Shown here piece by piece: positions 22,378 to 32,770 of a stretch of 64,000 bases of DNA. Source of the stretch: Vitellaria paradoxa (Eukaryota > Streptophyta > Magnoliopsida > Ericales > Sapotaceae); NCBI GenBank assembly GCA_019916065.1, contig CM034233.1, positions 53,809,947 to 53,873,946 of the forward strand, read 5' to 3'. Position 1 is the stretch's first letter; every line of letters starts with the position of its first letter. The notes beneath the pieces were generated by a model. It searched no databases, had not been told where the DNA came from, and saw nothing but the letters and a program-made list of their open reading frames with translations. Both the position numbers and the translations under genes were made by a program.

Positions 22378-22459
22378 CTGCAATCAAGCAACAAACTGGC
22401 TCAGTACTTAGTTTCTTTTAATTGGCACATGTTCAAATAACTTAGTATACAAGACTCAC

Positions 22460-22929
22460 ATTCAATGGATGTGGCAACATCCTCTTCGAAACTGCTTGGA
22501 CTTCTTCCCCTCGAGCACTCTACTTCATCAGGTATTTCACTTTCGTCATCAGAAAGGACTACATGGATGCATTTGCGACCAACAACTGTTTGTTGACTAC
22601 AAGACAATCCAGGCATTCTTTCAGGCAATGATTGAGCTGGCTTCGTATAAGCAACAGGAACATGAGCAGTTTTCTCTTGGGATTTATTTTTACGAGAATG
22701 AACAAGTGAAATCAAAGGCACATTATCCTTTAGCTCTTCCACTCCAGCATGAAATTGTGATTTTACAGAATTGGATTTACTTGTGTTTGGGGAACATGCC
22801 ATATCAGAACCACTTGGCGATAGACCATCTCCTTCTGTATCAGTCTTAGCGCAACAATCTTGCTCTATTTGCGCTTCAAGCTCTCTAGATTTTGACTGCT
22901 TCAATTTGTCAATTAGCAATTGCAACCTC
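22460..22929 (-). pseudogene. TSK: TSK exon 6 (acidic/Ser-rich linker)
   Basis: 470 nt, starting RRLQLLIDKLKQSKSRELEA with a coiled character. A Ser/Asp/Glu-rich linker follows with NVPLISLVHSRKNKS, the family motif QQTVVGRKCIHVVLSDDESE and an acidic tail. The linker lies between the TPR and LRR halves. Acceptor AG 22930–22931, donor GTGAGT at 22458–22459. Open throughout. Confidence 0.9.
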
Positions 22930-23203
22930 CTAAATGGGAGCTTATTTAGTTTAACAGATGTAGTTAAGACTTAGAAGCAAAATTCCAAATTTCAAAACAA
23001 ATTACATGGCCCACTCTGTAATTTCTAAAGTTCAACGGAAAAAGTTAAAAAAAAAAAAATCAACTAATCCAAATAACATTAATTTCTCAAGCTCCCTAAT
23101 TTCAACAAAACGAACCATTTCCCAAGTACCGAAACTCAGTAAGTTCCCTAAATGCAACAAAAGAGGGGGGGGGAGGCAAAGCTCTTGCAGTAACTGGATT
23201 TAC

Positions 23204-23302
23204 CTGGCCTCTTCAACATTGTCAAATCTTATCATGTGGCTGTAGTGCATATTCTCTAATGCAGATAGCTGAACAGAAAGAAGGTTTGCTTGTAGAGCAA
23301 TC
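23204..23302 (-). pseudogene. TSK: TSK exon 5 (TPR end)
   Basis: Reads [20 protein letters not shown] then [13 protein letters not shown]. Acceptor AG 23303–23304, donor GT 23202–23203; phase matches exons 4 and 6. No lesion is seen. Confidence 0.85.
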
Positions 23303-23704
23303 CTGCAGCAAATGATAACACTAGGAGCATAGATTAAAATGACCTTTCAAATCAATTTTATTCATTGACGAGGGCATAGTAGTACATACCCAAAGTAAAG
23401 GCTAGTTTCTAATAATCTAATTGCCATTACAATACCCAAAGTAAAGGCTAGTTTCTAATAATCTAATTGCCATTACAATGATTTCTACGGTTGTAAGGAC
23501 TATATATTTCAAGAAGTCACACTCTATATCTTGATTTGTTCACTAATTTGAACTTCTTTATAGTTCAATTTTTGGAAAAACCAATATGCTGGCAAATTTA
23601 CCTCATGACATCAAAATTTTCATTGCATTGCCTACATAAATCCTTTTTTTCTGCATAAACAATGCAATTATAAAGAATAGGCATCTGAGAATGAAGATAC
23701 TTGC
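23303..23704 (-). other. TSK intron 4, GC–AG type, with tandem duplication
   Basis: Inferred GC donor and AG acceptor (23303–23304). It contains a perfect direct duplication of about 46 bp (23387–23478). Confidence 0.65.
23387..23478. repeat. 46-bp tandem duplication
   Basis: Two adjacent identical copies, first about 23387–23432 and second 23433–23478, beginning TACCCAAAGTAAAGGCTAG. It lies in TSK intron 4. Confidence 0.9.
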
Positions 23705-23796
23705 CCATAAGCCTATTCAAATGCACTCAAAGCACCTGCCCAGTTACTATCAGAATCCAAAACATCTCCAATATTAATCTTCGCTAATGCTTGCCC
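23705..23796 (-). pseudogene. TSK: TSK exon 4 (TPR) with an in-frame stop
   Basis: Reads [20 protein letters not shown] then GALSAFE, followed by TAG at 23713–23715. Relatives have a sense codon here inside a TPR helix. Only phase continuity with exon 5 supports the end. It uses a GC donor (GCAAGT, 23699–23704); the GT two codons later would shift the frame. Confidence 0.82.
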
Positions 23797-24102
23797 CTGA
23801 ATCACTACCAATCTATCACTTCAGAATAAGAATCTACCAATAACAAAAAGAACAACAACAACAATAATGTAAAGTTCTACATTCATGAGCATGAAAACCA
23901 CGTATACATTTGACAGCACTCTAGCATTTGTGCAATGTCATCTTTTTTCAATTGAGAAATAAGTGTAATTTTGTTACCAAGGTCACCTGCAAACACTTAT
24001 TTTTAAGCAAATCATGCAAGGAAGAAATAGCAAATGATACCGAGCATGACGCGTAAATAGTGCATGGTACTTATTATGACAGAATGCACACTGAACTGTG
24101 AC
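23797..24102 (-). other. TSK intron 3
   Basis: GT–AG intron of 306 bp. Nothing notable inside. Confidence 0.7.
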
Positions 24103-24279
24103 CTCCAAGTTGCCAATTGTTTTGTATGTTTCCCAACTTTTAGTGTACCATTTTAGTGCCTTTCTGAAGTTCCTAAGCCTCTGGTACGATTCCCTAATGA
24201 CTAGAAATGAATCACTCGGCTTTTCTTTGTCGCAAAGTTCACATGCGACTCTCTTCTTCCTTTTGGCAAATTCACGATG
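24103..24279 (-). pseudogene. TSK: TSK exon 3 (TPR)
   Basis: 59 codons, phase 0 at both ends, acceptor AG 24280–24281, donor GT 24101–24102. It carries KRKKRV, a basic run, [10 protein letters not shown] and the [19 protein letters not shown] ending GNLE. No lesion is seen. Confidence 0.87.
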
Positions 24280-26571
24280 CTAAACGCACATAAAAAAAAA
24301 TGGCATAGCTTCAATTCATTGACAAAAAAGGTAACATAAAAAATATGATTTCCATAGTGCGGTTTCCAAGCATCAACAAACAATGTAGAAGAAGAATTGT
24401 GAAGGCATTAGCCACATAGCCAGACATAAACTGAGGCATATTTATTTCCAATTTCCACTAAGATGCACAGTAACTTCAAGCAGATTAATGAATCTTTTAA
24501 AATAGACACTAATGAACTCGAAAGATTGCACAATTTACAAGTGTTCATTGCATAGTCACGTTCCTTTTTAGCCTAAATTTAACTCATTTTCATGGACATA
24601 ATCATCAATGAAGTTATGTTCGTTTCACGGTACAATTGATGCGGTTGAACCCATAAGGAAGAAATCGAGTTTGGAGATGAATTAAAAAGAAGTTGAAAAA
24701 AAGAAATTAGCAAAGAATTGAAATTAACTCATGGTCAGGACCTAGTGTAATTTGAGGTCAGGACCTGAACAAGAAGCTGAGACTTGAAATTATGGATTTA
24801 CCTAGTGTATTTTATGGTCTGAACCTGAACCAAACCCCTGAAATTTTGTAATGTTAGTTCTGTACTTTTAATTAGTGACTACATAAGGTTAATGGTAAGT
24901 TAATTTCAGGGAATCTTCATTTTTAGGTAGAATGAGAAGGCATGGTCCAAGCCTCCATAGCTATAGTTCTTAATTTTCATATGGATTTGATGTGATTCCA
25001 AGCCATGGGAGGTTAAGATTCTTGGTTCTAGGTATTGTATCAACCCTTTTGGGCTCTTTGAAGTAATTATATGGTAATTTCTTGTGGCTATTGTTATATT
25101 TTATTAATTGAATGCTTGGTTTACGCAAGTTATTAACTCAAATTCTATTATGCTAGCTTTGATTATATGTAGACAATTTGTTTTGGCACATGTAATGCTT
25201 AGGCCCATTTGACAAAGTTTCCGGTTTTCATTTTTCATTTTCATTTTTTTTTTTAAACTGAATATGAAAACTCATTTGGTAAATCTATTTCCATTTTCAG
25301 TTTCCAAAAAAATAAAAACTAATTTCAAAATTTTTAAAAAATACGGAAATATAAAAAAAAAAAAAAAAAGTGTTTTCTCAAGTTTTCATTTTCAATTTTC
25401 ATTTTCTTCTAGCCTACTTCAAGCATTGATGGGAAATCCTCACAAAGGATGTCACGAGAGTGTCTAGGAAATTCTTTTAGAATAGGGAATTCGTTAGGAG
25501 CATCAATACAACTTTCTTGGTTTTGACACCCAAAAAGTCTACAATTGTAAACACAAAGGATTTCAGATTTACCAACTTGATGGGTAGCTTATAGAAGCTA
25601 ATAGGAAAGGTTCTAGCCACTAGATGAAAGTGGTGGTGCTATAATTAGTCTCTAATTACCAAAATTCCTTTGGAGAAGGCAGGCAGATCCTAGATGCAGC
25701 TCTTATGGCAATTGAGTTAGTCAACTCCAGACTAAAGAGGAAAGAGCTTGGCATTATTTGCAAACTTAATATTGAGAAAGTATTTGACCAGATTAACAAG
25801 AATTTCTTAATAAATTTACTGGTAGAATGGGATTTTGGGAAAATGGAAGAAATGGGATATGTTATTTGTGTAAAATACAAGAGAAGTCCATTGACCATAT
25901 CTTTATACACTGTGAGTGGGCAAAGGAGTAGCGGGATATGTTGTTATTAAACTTTGGGGTTTGGTGGGTGTAAGGACTCAAAAGACCTTTTCAAAAATTG
26001 GTGGAGGGGTAAGGAAACAGAAGGCTAAAGCTTGGGAGATAGCCCCTTTCTATTTAACCTAGCTAGTTTGGAAGAAAAGGAACTGCATAACTTTTCAAGA
26101 AATCAAATTGTTGTTGCATAGAGTGAAAATTGAAAAGTTATTTTTTATCTCAATTTTATAGTTAAACTTGTAGGGGCTATAAATCCGAATTTGATTTTTC
26201 TTTTTTTTTTTATTTTGTCAAGAACATGATACAGTTGGAAGGTTTTGTAACGGCATTTCCTTAATGCCTTTGCCCTTTCTTTGTCGTTAATAAAATTCTT
26301 GTATTGATTGAGGAAAAAAAAAACACTCTAGTATTACTAATACCAGTGGAAAGTTTGCATCCTTCCACCATGCCAAGTTCTATTCTATGAAAACAACATT
26401 GCAATTCTTGCAGTGTCACATTCAGATCATGATGAAATCTCACCATCTTTCATCTCTGTAAGATGACATCTATTATTATATTAATTTCAATTTCCCGAGG
26501 CTAAAAATTTAGAACATTAGAAACCAAAAATGCTAAGGCTAAAATTATGATAACAATAAAGAGAGACATAC
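24280..26571 (-). other. TSK intron 2
   Basis: GT–AG intron of about 2.3 kb. It holds a plus-strand LINE remnant (about 25440–26322) and, near 25197, a possible MITE end (GGCCCATTTG). The stretch 24300–25190 shows nothing recognisable. Confidence 0.75.
25440..26322 (+). mobile_element. degraded L1-like LINE with internal deletion
   Basis: The plus strand shows L1 reverse transcriptase pieces: VPKKSTIVNTKDFRFTNL near 25530, then ILDAAL and a KLNIEKVFDQINKNFL block (25700–25830, the region around the first catalytic Asp). After LVEWDFG the sequence jumps to a C-terminal zf-RVT-like part (IDHIFIHCEWAKELW). The YxDD box and most of the RT are therefore missing. It ends in an A-run (26311–26322). 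It has stops and frameshifts and opposite orientation to TSK. Confidence 0.7.
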
Positions 26572-26851
26572 TTTTTGCCAAGCAAAGATCATGCTTGATT
26601 TCTCTATAAGATGGTCAAGAGACACATTCTGTTGCAGCAAACATTTGCGTTCAACTGTTGTGCCTCTTGCTTTGGGCATATTTCTCATTAGCTTCTTGAG
26701 ATTTTGCTCTTCTTTCTTTAACTCATCCATTACTTTCATAGCTTCTTTTACTGTTTTAATATTCTGACAAATTTGATCAACCAAAGCATCCTCATCTTCC
26801 ATGGATTTTGCTAGTTTTAGAGCCCTTTCCTAGCACCGAATTGCATCCTCA

Positions 26852-26865
26852 CATTTCTGAACCTT
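26852..26865. repeat. target site duplication of exon-2 LINE, left copy
   Basis: CATTTCTGAACCTT. It pairs with CATTTTTGAACCTT at 27369–27382, a 13/14 match. The sequence is TSK coding sequence. Confidence 0.85.
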
Positions 26866-27370
26866 TTTTTTTTTTTTTTTGAAAAGATAAGTAAGTATTA
26901 TTAATTAGCATCGAAGGGATGCCAAAGTAAGAGAGCAAATTACAAACTTTCCCCTCCTTACTTCATGCTAGCTATAAAAAGTAGAAAAGAATTTAGATCT
27001 ATCTCTTTTCCTTCTTCTACCCAACTAAACAAGCAAGAAAGGAATAAACTTTTGAAGTGCAAAACAGTCCTTTCTTCATTGTCGAATATCCTCCTGTTTC
27101 GTTCCTTCCAAATCAACCAAAAAAGACAATAAGGGATTAAGTTCCAAATCTTCCTCTTCCTCCTTCCCATTGGTTGTCCCCAACATGCTAAAAGTAAGCT
27201 TTTTAAGTTAGCGGGAAAGCATGTTTGAACACCAAAGCATGAAAGAATTAAATTCCAAATCTCAGTAGTCCAACAACAATGGATGAACATATGATCAGTG
27301 GATTCCTCTTGTCTGAGGCATAATGAACATCTATTAACTATAGAGTAACCCCTTCGTTTTAGATTATCCA
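26864..27370 (-). mobile_element. 5'-truncated L1-like LINE inserted in TSK exon 2
   Basis: Only the 3' end of an L1-type LINE is present. It has the C-terminal zf-RVT cysteine motif (CSLCLRQEESTDHMFIHCCW) followed by WLIWKERNRRIF, a stop, a short 3' UTR and an oligo-A tail on the minus strand (26864–26880, 17 bases). It is flanked by a 14-bp target duplication, CATTTYTGAACCTT, at 26852–26865 and 27369–27382, with one mismatch. Severe 5' truncation, a tail and a duplication are the hallmarks of target-primed reverse transcription. The same family occurs at 9.0–10.6 kb. Confidence 0.88.
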
Positions 27371-27382
27371 TTTTTGAACCTT
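27369..27382. repeat. target site duplication of exon-2 LINE, right copy
   Basis: CATTTTTGAACCTT, the partner of 26852–26865. The flanking TSK reading frame runs into it from the right. Confidence 0.85.
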
Positions 27383-27874
27383 CCCCAGATTGATGTACCC
27401 TTTTGCCTCTCCTTGGCAATGGCCAATTCTATTACAAATCTTGATGTCCTTTTCAATATGCTCTCAAGCTTTATCCCACTTCCTAAGCTCCATGTACACC
27501 TTTCCAAGGTTATGGTGGAGCCTACTACGTCCATCATCATCTTGAATCACCTCCTTATTATCACAAATCTGTAATCCTTTGGTGAGAATTATCTGGGCTT
27601 CTTCCAAGCTATCAAAGTCCATTTCAAGCATTCCAATGTTATTATGAGCATCAATATACCCCTTAAGGAAAGAAGATTTACCAGATGGTGGGATCTCCTT
27701 AAGACTTTGGGCAAGGTTCATGGATGATTTGAAACACTTTTTGGCATTCTGAACAGAATAATGGTCATCATCGGATCTTAGAAACATTTCGTGATAAGTT
27801 CGACCAAGTTGAGTGCATGCTCTTTGTTGCTCAATGAGGTCATTACCATCCTTGGCAAGCTCTAAATGTTTTTT

Positions 27875-28433
27875 CTGTTAATCATTGAACACAATATCAG
27901 ATAATAAGTTTGAGGAGAAAATGCATAAATTAGAAAACACATGAAATGTATTTTATGAATTATACCATCAAATTTTCAAAACATGATTACCACAAAGCTA
28001 TTAGAAGCTCAAAGCATTTTTAAATGATAACATAGTAAATTGGATGTCTTTGTAGCGGCAAAAAATCATTGTGCAGTGTACCTACCTACTACTAACTGTG
28101 TAGGGATATTATTGACAATGTGCCTGATTTCAACAACCAAAACTCAAATGATTATGCTTATACGACAATCTGGGCTCCGAAAACCCTGTGAATATAGATG
28201 AATTGCAGTTGAAACTTCACTGTGGTACTTGGGGAATCACAACGAACACTCCATTTGTTGATAAGAGAACACACAAGAAAGCAAATGCGTGATCTTTCTT
28301 AATTGAGCCAAAATAAAATAACAATGATACATACCCAAAGTTTTCTTTCCTTCCCCTCAACTCTCCCAGCAACTGAACAGGGAAAAAAAAAAGTGATAAT
28401 TGGTAGAAGGAAGAGGAATAGAAACAAAATTAC
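27875..28433 (-). other. TSK intron 1
   Basis: GT–AG intron of 559 bp, donor at 28432–28433 and acceptor AG at 27875–27876. It is AT-rich, and I see no transposon or coding remnant in it. Confidence 0.75.
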
Positions 28434-28709
28434 CTGATAAATTAGGGCATCTTTGAGGCACTCAAGGCGGAGGTAGACCTCACCAAGGGACTGACAAGTG
28501 GGAAGGAGTTGTTTCTCGGGGAGGTACTGGACGGAGACCTCATAGTCAATTCGGAGCCATTTCAGCGCCTCCACATACTCTCCTCTGTTCTTCGAAATGT
28601 CGCTGATAACATTAGCCCACCTGGCCTCCTCCTGGTGATTCCCCTCAGCCGCCGCATTCCGGTACGCCCGCTTCGCTGTACTGAGCTGAGCATCATCTCC
28701 CCTCGGCAT
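28434..28709 (-). pseudogene. TSK: TSK exon 1 (start codon, first TPR)
   Basis: The exon starts at the ATG of [17 protein letters not shown]. Another in-frame ATG lies nine bases upstream (28718), but family N-termini match the downstream one. It contains the first TPR (GEYVEALKW) and [15 protein letters not shown]. The donor GT is at 28432–28433 after ...LIYQ, phase 0. No lesion is seen in this exon. Confidence 0.88.
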
Positions 28710-28917
28710 TGCTCTCACTGACGAAGAAGAATATGGTTGATTGCCGATTGATTGAAACGGATTGAGTTGAGAGGGGTTTTGTTGGTTTTAGCGGCTGGGA
28801 TTTGTGAATTGTGATTTGTCTCAAATTTTGTAGACGGACACAAATGCAGTTCCCGCTTTTCTTTTTCGCTTCTTCTGTTTTTGTTGGTCAACCTCTAATT
28901 TCCAATATGCTCAAAAG
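28710..28917 (-). promoter_or_regulatory. TSK 5' region with E2F-like site
   Basis: Upstream of the TSK start. TTCCCGC on the plus strand (28850–28856) matches the core of plant E2F sites, 141 bp from the ATG. A clear TATA box was not seen. Known Arabidopsis TSK expression peaks at G1/S, so the site is plausible; this is inference. Confidence 0.4.
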
Positions 28918-29054
28918 AATATTTGGTTGATTAAAATTTATTAAAATTTATTAATTTTTATTTATTTTTATATTTTTAATCAAATTCGTGATATATCATT
29001 TTTCTATCAATTTTTTATATTTTTATTATATTTTTTTGGTTAACCAAACACTTC
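28918..29054. mobile_element. small MITE-like inverted repeat
   Basis: Left end AATATTTGGTTGATTAAAAT and right end (reversed) GTGTTTGGTTAACCAAAAAAA share a TTTGGTT core. AT-rich centre, about 137 bp. The target duplication is not clear. Confidence 0.45.
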
Positions 29055-30196
29055 TACAATTAAGCGAAAGCACTTCTTCAATTCATTATTCTCTCTTCTT
29101 TCTTAACTATAAATTTTCTATTAGTACTGACCCGCGATGCATAAAATTATACAATATTTTTTAGGTAAAATATAATTTTAAATATATTATAAAATATTTT
29201 AATTAAGTTATATAATTTTATAAAATAATTATTGAGTTATATTTTATATTTTTTATTTATGTCAATGTTAGTTAATCGACAGAAATAATCATAGTCGATT
29301 TTTTATATAAATACCAAAAATTTATATTTTTCTAAATTTTGATCTGAAAAAATTAAATTTTTTTAAAACATATATCAAATCACAAATTTATCTAATCAAC
29401 TTGATCTCTTTTTTATTTCAAAGTATTTATTAATTTTATTTATGTTTTTATTTTTAATTCTTTATTCATTTTACAAATTTAATTTGAGTTACAAATACTA
29501 TTAATCTTAGTTTTATTAAATTAAATTTTGAATGATTTTATAAAAAAAAAACAGTAATAATTCAAACTAAAATTTTTATTTTTGTTAATTGTATGTTGTA
29601 TTTAAAAAAAAAAAAAAAACTCTCAAATGCTAAGTATTATTAACTAGGTTTAATCGAGAGTTAACATGACTAATTTAACTTTAAAATTGGACTTAAAAAT
29701 AAAAATTACTCTCTAACCTAATTAATATTTAGGCACTTCTATACCTAATTAATAGTAGGTATTTTTTTTTTGGAATTTTAAATTTAAAATATACTAAGTA
29801 TTATTATTATGAAAAGCGTAAGATTTTTTTAAATTCAATTATTTTTTTATTACAAGCCTAATTAATTATTTAATATGTAAATTTTACAACAATAGTGAAT
29901 CAATAAGAAAGTGTGTTTATTTTAAAAATATATTAACTCATTTTATATTATTTCATATTATTTATAATCACATAATACAATCCTAGTGATTATATGGATA
30001 AAATAAAATAAAAAAGTAGTTGTGGCCATGTATCAATATGAAATAAAGAAAAAAAAAAAAGAGTATTGGCAAATAAAAGAAAGAGAGCATTTCATTCAAA
30101 AATTTATAAACAAAAAAACTGAAAAATAGAATAATAAATAGAGAAAATAAACATACAATCTGGTTTAATGATATTAAAGACAGAATTACGCAACTT

Positions 30197-30236
<40 letters not shown>

Positions 30237-31690
30237 ATATAGATAATATAGATTTGTAAAAATAACTCAAATATTAAATATTAATAATTGGTTAAAAATT
30301 ATCAGCATGACTAATTCAAATTTAAAATTGGAAAATTTTCAAAAAAAAATTATTCCTAGGCTTAAATAATATTTCAACATTTTTGTTTTGTGTTCCAAAA
30401 TTTATGATGCAATAAGAGTTATTATTGTAAGACAAATTATATTTTTTAAATTTAATTAATATTTAACAATTTTTAAATCATTTTTCAACTCGAATTAATT
30501 ATTTAGCAAATTTTAACTAATATGCAGGTTTCATTTAAGGAACTATAAGTTCACTCTACTAATGTGGTTTTATAGACAAAGGAAAAAAAATGAAATTGTC
30601 GTCATCTACTAATGTGGGACAAAAGGAAGTAAAAGTTTTGTGAATAAGAACAAAAAATATAAAAAAAAATTAGAAAATTGTATTTGATTCAAAAATTTGT
30701 AAAAATAAAAAAATAGAATGATGAATATAGAGAGTAGCACATAGGATTTAATAATAACTTTTTGATTGATTTTATAAAAATAACTTAAATTAAAAATACT
30801 ATTATTAATTTAAAAATATAGTCAACTTTAGCAATTTAAATTTAAAATTAAAATTTAAAAATAATCAGTCCAATACTAATTTTAGTCAAAGATTTGTAAA
30901 AATAGAAAAGTGGAACGATGAATACATAGAATGTTGCATAGAATTTAATAATAAATTTTTAATTGATTTTATAAAAATAACTCAATAAAAAATATTATTA
31001 CTAATCATATGTATTTTATAAAATAAAACAAACTTAGTTAATGTAACCAATTTAAAATAAAATTATTTAAAAATATATCCCAAGCGTAATTAATATTCAG
31101 TAATTTTAAATAACTACACCCAAGCCTAATTAATATTCGATAACCTTAAATTCTAAAAATTGTAAGAGTTATTTTATAGGAGAAATAACCTAATTTTTTT
31201 ATTCATATTTTTTAATTGAATTCTATTTTTATTTTTATTTTAATTGCTAACATATTTGAAATATATAAATTTTATAATTATAGTAAATTTATAAGCAAAT
31301 GGATCTCTTTTCGAAATCTAAGCAAGTGGATCCTTTTTTAGAACCCAAGGGTTCTTTCACATTTACTAAAATCACATACCACAACTCTAGTGCTTTTATA
31401 GGCAAAAGAAAAAGTGAAGTTGTAGTCTTTTAACCATGTGGGACAAAGAAATAAAGATTTTGTGAATGAGAAAAGAGAAGAGAAGAGAAGAGAATAAGAG
31501 GGAAGAAAAGAAATTAAAAATAATTCAAAATTCTATAATAAAAAAAAAGTGGAGTGAAAATCAAATAAGCATGTCACCTAGGATTAAAGTGAAAGAGAAG
31601 ATGAGAGAGAAAATACATTCTTTTAATATTATAACACAAATTACTAAATGTCAATGCACACACTGTTTGTGTTTTTTTCCTTTTTAATAA
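29055..31690. repeat. AT-rich intergenic DNA with three diverged direct repeats and an AT microsatellite
   Basis: A phrase like CACATACCACAACTCTAGTG, then TTTATAGGCAAAAG and ATGTGGGACAAA, recurs at about 29968, 30545 and 31372, each followed by similar AT-rich sequence (AAAATAGAATGATGAATA, TTTATAAAAATAACTCAAA). (AT)n spans 30199–30232. No gene is seen; short frames here are composition artefacts. Confidence 0.6.
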
Positions 31691-32414
31691 ATATATTTTT
31701 TTAATTTTAAATAAATTACTAAATAAATTTAAAATAAAAAATATTGAAATACTTATAAAATATTAGATTTTTTAAATTGCATGTAAATAAATAGTTTGTA
31801 ATTATGTGAAATTTAAAAAAGATAAAAAAATATAAAGATAGTAGGTATTTAAAAAGGGCTTTTAATGAATATAAAAATAAAAATAATAAATTTATCTAAT
31901 TAAGTGGTAGTTACTAATAAATTCTTTGACCTTTGTAAGACTTAAACACACAAACTTTTTTTTTTTTTGAATTATTTATTTAGTAACTCACTTGAATGCT
32001 TAAAATATAGTTCATACAGATAAACATATTACACTCTTATTTATATTCCTTTACTTTTTTAAAGGATGGTAGAGACTGATTTAATCCAACGATTAGAATT
32101 TTACCTCTAGAATCATCTATCAAAGTATCTAAAATATTTATAATATTCATAAAGATTTCTAATATTCTTTACAATATTGACACACTTTTATAAACTCTCA
32201 TAAGTTCTAGGATATTCTAGACACTTCTTAAAAATTCTCATAGTTTCTAAAATATCATAAAGAAACATAGAATAATCAATGACTTTTAGAAAAATTTTAA
32301 CCATACTAAAATATATTTTATTATTTTTTAAAATTAAATTTTATTATTTTTTTTCTATCAAGTATGTTTTTAAGAAAATATTCTCTAAATATGTATTTTT
32401 ATCCTTTTAACAAA
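31691..32414. other. AT-rich intergenic, nothing recognised
   Basis: No open frame with resemblance and no delimited repeat. Confidence 0.6.
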
Positions 32415-32770
32415 AATACATAAAATATGTGAAAAATGACTTCATTAAATGTACGCTATGATTGTTTCTTCATGAAGAATAAGATTAAACAAGAAAAACT
32501 AAAGGAAAAATAAAAATAATTAGTATTCCTTGATTTATATTTTTTTCTTTCTATTTACTCCAAATCCAAAAATCAAGTATTTATTTTTTGTTTTTTTTTG
32601 CAAAAAAAGAATTATAAAGTATGCGAAAAATGACCAAATTAAATGCATTGTTTCTTCATTAAGAAAAAGAAAAAATAAGGGAAATTAAAGGGAAAGTAAA
32701 AAAAAATTAAGATTCCTTGATTTATATTTTTTTTTCTTTTTATTTGCTCCAAATCCAAAAATCAAGCACG
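32415..32770. repeat. imperfect tandem duplication, unit about 196 bp
   Basis: AATATGTGAAAAATGACTTC at about 32423 recurs as AAGTATGCGAAAAATGACCA at about 32619. TTCCTTGATTTATATTTTTT and CTCCAAATCCAAAAATCAAG occur in both units. Confidence 0.75.

Larger units (their letters stand above)
26572..27874 (-). pseudogene. TSK: TSK exon 2 (TPR repeats), split by a LINE and two stops
   Basis: The exon opens [10 protein letters not shown]...[16 protein letters not shown] and carries TPRs through [14 protein letters not shown] and [19 protein letters not shown]. An in-frame TGA follows at 27464–27466, yet homology resumes directly ([14 protein letters not shown]). A LINE then interrupts the exon (26866–27368, flanked by the 14-bp duplication). 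After it the frame continues to SSMIFAWQK at the donor GT (26570–26571), with a second stop TAG at 26830–26832. Removing the insertion plus one duplication copy (517 bp) leaves 786 nt, exactly 262 codons, phase 0 at both ends. This supports one ancestral exon. Confidence 0.9.
1..28709 (-). pseudogene. TSK: TONSOKU (TSK/BRU1/MGO3) locus, 18 exons in window, disrupted
   Basis: Plant TSK is a nuclear protein with N-terminal TPRs and C-terminal LRRs. It acts in replication-coupled chromatin maintenance and DNA repair and is needed for meristem order. I recognise the family from the conserved N-terminus ([20 protein letters not shown]), the TPR block with the [13 protein letters not shown] motif, the linker motif VVLSDDESE, and LRR segments such as [15 protein letters not shown] and [12 protein letters not shown]. 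Eighteen exons join with compatible phase; the 3' exons lie beyond the left edge. Lesions seen: stops at 27464–27466, 26830–26832 and 23713–23715; 1-nt frameshifts near 21474 and near 285; acceptor AC instead of AG at 20029–20030; a LINE in exon 2. The introns hold several transposons. The family call is very sure. That it is a pseudogene is sure unless the lesions are assembly errors. Confidence 0.93.

Noticed and set aside
29983..30270. Open frame with Tyr-Ile repeats
   Set aside because: It comes from the (AT)n microsatellite and AT-rich flank.
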